A DNA stretch of 64,000 nucleotides from NCBI RefSeq assembly GCF_007997015.1, contig NZ_VOSM01000006.1, positions 124,001 through 188,000 of the forward strand. Direction: 5' to 3'. Position numbers and translations under genes: made by a program. Numbering within the stretch: the first letter of the stretch is position 1; the number at the start of each line of letters is the position of its first letter. This document shows positions 61,636 through 64,000 of this stretch, piece by piece. The DNA is from Lujinxingia vulgaris (GTDB lineage Bacteria; Myxococcota_A; Bradymonadia; Bradymonadales; Bradymonadaceae). Below the pieces are notes generated by a model. It saw only the letters and a program-made list of their open reading frames with translations. It made no database searches and was not told the DNA's origin.

Positions 61636-61889
61636 CGCTGAGACGTCACTGTCGCTTGCGCACTTCGCTGACCTCCGGTCACTCCGCGCCCGGCTGACCC
61701 CCGGTCATAGAGGTGCCGGTCAGAGGTTATCGCGTCGCCAACGAGTGCTGCGAAGAGAGGTCGTCTTCAGGCTACCTACCGCTGCGTGTGGCGCAACCAC
61801 CGCATGCGACTTTTCTACAGAAGTCGCCGGGGTTAGGCTGTCGCCGCACGCTATCACCCGGCTGACGTCTCTCGCATCCCAGGTAAGAC

Positions 61890-63140
61890 ATGTACGACAA
61901 GCTCCCCAACAACGCTCCTTACCCTGCACGGGGTAGTTATGCGGATGGTTACGAACCCGTCGCGCGGGTTTTTGCGCGTCAGCTGGAGCGCGGCGAGGAG
62001 GTGGGGGCCGGGTTTACGGTATATCGGCGAGGGGAGTGTGTGGTCGATCTCTGGGGTGGAATGGCCGATGTGGCGTCGAAAGCCCCCTGGCGCGAAGATA
62101 CCCGCGTGGTGCTCTTCTCGGTGACCAAAGGATTTGTGGCCATGGCGCTGCATCTTCTGGCGAGTCGCGGCAAGCTCGACTGGGACGCACCGGTCGAGAC
62201 CTACTGGCCCGGTTTTGCCCGCAACGGCAAAGAGGGCATGACGGTCGCCACCCTGCTCGGCCACCGCGGTGGTCTGGCGGGCCTGGACACTTCGCTGACG
62301 ATGGACGATGTCACCAACCCGGCGCGCGCCGCCGTGCTCCTGGAGGCTCTGGAGTCGCAAAAACCTTTGTGGGAGGCAGGTTCAGACCAGGGCTACCACG
62401 CGATCACCTTTGGGATGTACGCCCGCGAGCTTTTTGAGCGCATCTGCCCCGGCGCCGATCTCGGGGAGTTCTTGCGTCGCGAGCTCTTTGAGCCCCTGGG
62501 CTCCGATGTGTACCTGGGCACGCCGGCGCAGTTTGATAAGGACATCGCGACCCTCTATCCGCCGGCGAAGCCGGCGCGGGTGGCGAAGATGCTCACCAAC
62601 GCCCTGACCCAGCCTCAATCGACCGAGGCCCGCGTGCTCGGCCAGTTTGTGCGCCGCGGCTCACCGATGCGCCGCGCGTTTTTGAACCCGCAGGTCCCCG
62701 GCGATGATGTGACCGTCTACAATCAGCCGCCGGCGCGCCGCGCCGTGCTGGGCTGGGCCTCGGCCACCGGCAGCGCCCACGGCGTGGCCCGCGCCTATCT
62801 GCCTTTCGCCTCCAAAGGAAAGTTTGAGGGTCAGCGCTACCTCAAGGCCACCGCGCTCAAGTCAGTCTACGCGCGCCAGGGCTGGTCGCAGAACGACCTT
62901 GTGCTGCAAAAGCCCATCGGCTGGTCGCACGGGTTCTGCAAAGAGGAGCGCCACCTCTTCTCACCAAACCCCGAGTCCTTCGGGCACCCGGGCATGGGCG
63001 GCGCGCTGGGCTGGGCGGACCCGGTCGAAGAGATCGCCATCGGCTACGCGATGAACTTCATGGACTGGCGCATTCGATCGCCGCGCGCGCTGGCGCTCTG
63101 CCGGGCGCTCTATGATAGTCCCGGGGTGATTGAGGGCTGA
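61890..63140 (+). CDS. Beta-lactamase-fold serine hydrolase (EstB-like)
   Basis: 416 residues, cytoplasmic by lack of a signal peptide. The class C beta-lactamase/DD-peptidase fold is marked by the catalytic SVTKG (SxxK, Ser about 76), a Tyr segment GYHAITFG in place of YxN, and HPGMGG near the C-terminus in place of KTG, typical of EstB-type esterases rather than true beta-lactamases. AGG precedes the ATG. The upstream gap (61636-61889) contains two further dyads with new centres, GACCTCCGGTC and GACCCCCGGTC. Ends before a strong terminator. Confidence 0.87.
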   Translation: MYDKLPNNAPYPARGSYADGYEPVARVFARQLERGEEVGAGFTVYRRGECVVDLWGGMADVASKAPWREDTRVVLFSVTKGFVAMALHLLASRGKLDWDAPVETYWPGFARNGKEGMTVATLLGHRGGLAGLDTSLTMDDVTNPARAAVLLEALESQKPLWEAGSDQGYHAITFGMYARELFERICPGADLGEFLRRELFEPLGSDVYLGTPAQFDKDIATLYPPAKPARVAKMLTNALTQPQSTEARVLGQFVRRGSPMRRAFLNPQVPGDDVTVYNQPPARRAVLGWASATGSAHGVARAYLPFASKGKFEGQRYLKATALKSVYARQGWSQNDLVLQKPIGWSHGFCKEERHLFSPNPESFGHPGMGGALGWADPVEEIAIGYAMNFMDWRIRSPRALALCRALYDSPGVIEG

Positions 63141-63173
63141 GTTTTCCACAGCTTTCGCACAGGCCCTGTGCAC

Positions 63174-63216
63174 AAAAAAAGCCCGCCCCACCTCTTAAGG
63201 TGGCGCGGGCTTTTTC
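63174..63216. terminator. Bidirectional terminator
   Basis: Stem GCCCGC/GCGGGC with inner CACCT/AGGTG around TTAA, flanked by A7 on one side and T5 on the other. Serves the hydrolase gene on the plus strand and the small lipoprotein gene on the minus strand, which converge here. Confidence 0.88.
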
Positions 63217-63267
63217 GTTCACGCGCGGGCTCGAAAGTTAACACCGAAGCCCCGCGCGACGTGTGGC

Positions 63268-63633
63268 TCAGTTGGTGCAGACGTTGCCGGCGCGGCATTC
63301 ATTGATAGCCGAGAAGGTGTCCAGCCAGCTTCCATCACATGCGGCGACGTTGATGCGATCGAGGCAGCGATCGAATTGCGTCTCGTTGATGCGACCATTG
63401 TCGCATTCGCTGGCCGGCCAGACTTCATTGAATCGATCTTTCTGATCGATGATGCAATCCGAGACCGATTCGTATTCGCCGCCATCTCCGATGTTGCCGC
63501 ACTCATCTACTCGGTCGCAGTAGGTCTCGGCGGCCTCGTCGCGGTAGTCCTCACGCGTGGGCTCTCCGCATCCGAAGAGGGGGAGGGCCAGAGCGAGCAT
63601 AAGAGACGATTTCAGAACTGCAGTGATGCGCAT
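63268..63633 (-). CDS. Small Cys-rich lipoprotein
   Basis: 121 residues from the ATG at 63633, chosen because GGAGG lies five bases upstream. Signal MRITAVLKSSLMLALALPLFGC ends in lipobox LFGC. The mature part is helical and charged, with cysteines in ETYCDRVDECGNIG, SDCIIDQ, SECDNG, DRCLDRINVAACDGS and ECRAGNVCTN, all likely oxidised. This resembles a family of short secreted proteins common in Myxococcota, function unknown. Confidence 0.8.
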   Translation of the reverse strand: MRITAVLKSSLMLALALPLFGCGEPTREDYRDEAAETYCDRVDECGNIGDGGEYESVSDCIIDQKDRFNEVWPASECDNGRINETQFDRCLDRINVAACDGSWLDTFSAINECRAGNVCTN

Positions 63634-63694
63634 GTCATCCTCCATACATGAAAGCTAACTACCAACGAACTGAGGGGCGTACTTGCTGAGAACC

Positions 63695-63948
63695 TGCTGA
63701 TGAAGCCGGAGTTGGAGAAGATATCGCCTTGGAGCGGAGAAGTAGTGGTAAGACCCCAGATCGCACAAAGTCTGGCGAAGGTGGAAGGAATCGTACATCT
63801 ACAATCTATGGCGAGAAGGCCCACAACACGAAGTTGTCGGGCTTGATAAGGGGACGGGCCTCGCCGGTGCGACAGGCTGTCGCTTCGTGGCGAGAAGTTC
63901 TTGGGGTGAGCTGATAACGACTCTTCCCCAACCCCGGCTTCATCAACA
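63695..63948. mobile_element. 254-bp element bounded by 27-bp inverted repeats
   Basis: Left end TGCTGATGAAGCCGGAGTTG... (63695-63721) and right end (63922-63948) are reverse complements at 24 of 27 positions. The interior contains further hairpins: GCCCA-CAAC / GTTG-TCGGGC, GCGACA-GGC-TGTCGC and a GGCGAG/CTCGCC outer stem. No open reading frame is convincing, and base composition differs from neighbours. It could be a MITE or a structured RNA gene; see findings. The rest of 63646-64000 shows nothing else. Confidence 0.6.
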
Positions 63949-64000
63949 TCTGTTTGTGTAACCACCTGCTCTAAGGTTCAAGTAACGCCTTGCTAAGATT

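Noticed and set aside
63695-63948. Retron msr-msd
   Set aside because: Size and long inverted repeats fit, but on the strand favoured by the wobble pairs no reverse transcriptase follows; the next gene is a small lipoprotein. Not excluded on the plus strand because the window ends.

Overview
The window is a GC-rich bacterial chromosome segment. Eukaryote-like Ser/Thr kinases, many lipoproteins with Asp/Ala-rich acidic linkers after the lipobox, Cys-rich and RCC1/PKD/PPC secreted proteins, sigma-54 control and a myxobacterial-type polyunsaturated fatty acid (PUFA) synthase point to Myxococcota or the neighbouring Bradymonadales. This placement is inferred from gene content and style; no marker gene is present.

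Layout. 1-3.5 kb: tail of glycerol kinase, a Cache-type transmembrane Ser/Thr kinase, a tandem UspA protein. 3.5-11.4 kb: repeats, an alpha/beta-hydrolase lipoprotein, an M23 peptidase and several small exported proteins. 11.5-14.6 kb: a sulfide/persulfide detoxification operon (metallo-beta-lactamase persulfide dioxygenase plus two half-size YeeE/YedE transporters) with a near-consensus sigma-54 promoter, facing a sigma-54 activator that has no sensor domain. 14.6-29.2 kb: lipoproteins, a LysR regulator, an RCC1-repeat lipoprotein, a Cys-rich lipoprotein, an M43-type metalloprotease, a hemolysin III protein and a second hydrolase lipoprotein. 29.8-32.7 kb: a PAS histidine kinase and an HUH (RAYT-like) transposase. 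33-53.7 kb: a four-gene minus-strand operon, pfaD - pfaA - pfaC - fused acyl-CoA carboxylase, with 4-bp stop/start overlaps at the last two junctions. 54.3-63.6 kb: a DUF362 protein, a beta-helix lipoprotein, a kinase/AAA/TPR protein, a serine hydrolase and a small lipoprotein. A 254-bp element bounded by inverted repeats lies near the right edge.

The most unusual feature is a short dyad, GACC-NNN-GGTC, present by eye in more than 100 copies. The arms are conserved; the centre varies (GTG, CAC, CAG, CTG, CCG, GCG, TTG, TCC, CCC, GGG). It fills most intergenic gaps in phased arrays (steps near 22-24, 34, 44-45, 67 and 89 bp), often as two dyads around a 33-bp spacer containing a TTTATGCGGGTGA-like block. 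It has also entered coding sequence: inside pfaC, pfaA and the carboxylase it is translated as TQGHP/THGHP peptides, and there the spacing becomes 21, 24 or 45 bp, so frame is kept. One full cassette sits inside the ATP-grasp fold of the biotin carboxylase domain. The single RAYT-like HUH transposase is a candidate, unproven, mover of the family.

The PUFA operon appears metabolically self-contained: the carboxylase would make malonyl-CoA, PfaA and PfaC would elongate and dehydrate, and PfaD would reduce. No separate pfaB or phosphopantetheinyl transferase gene is visible here.
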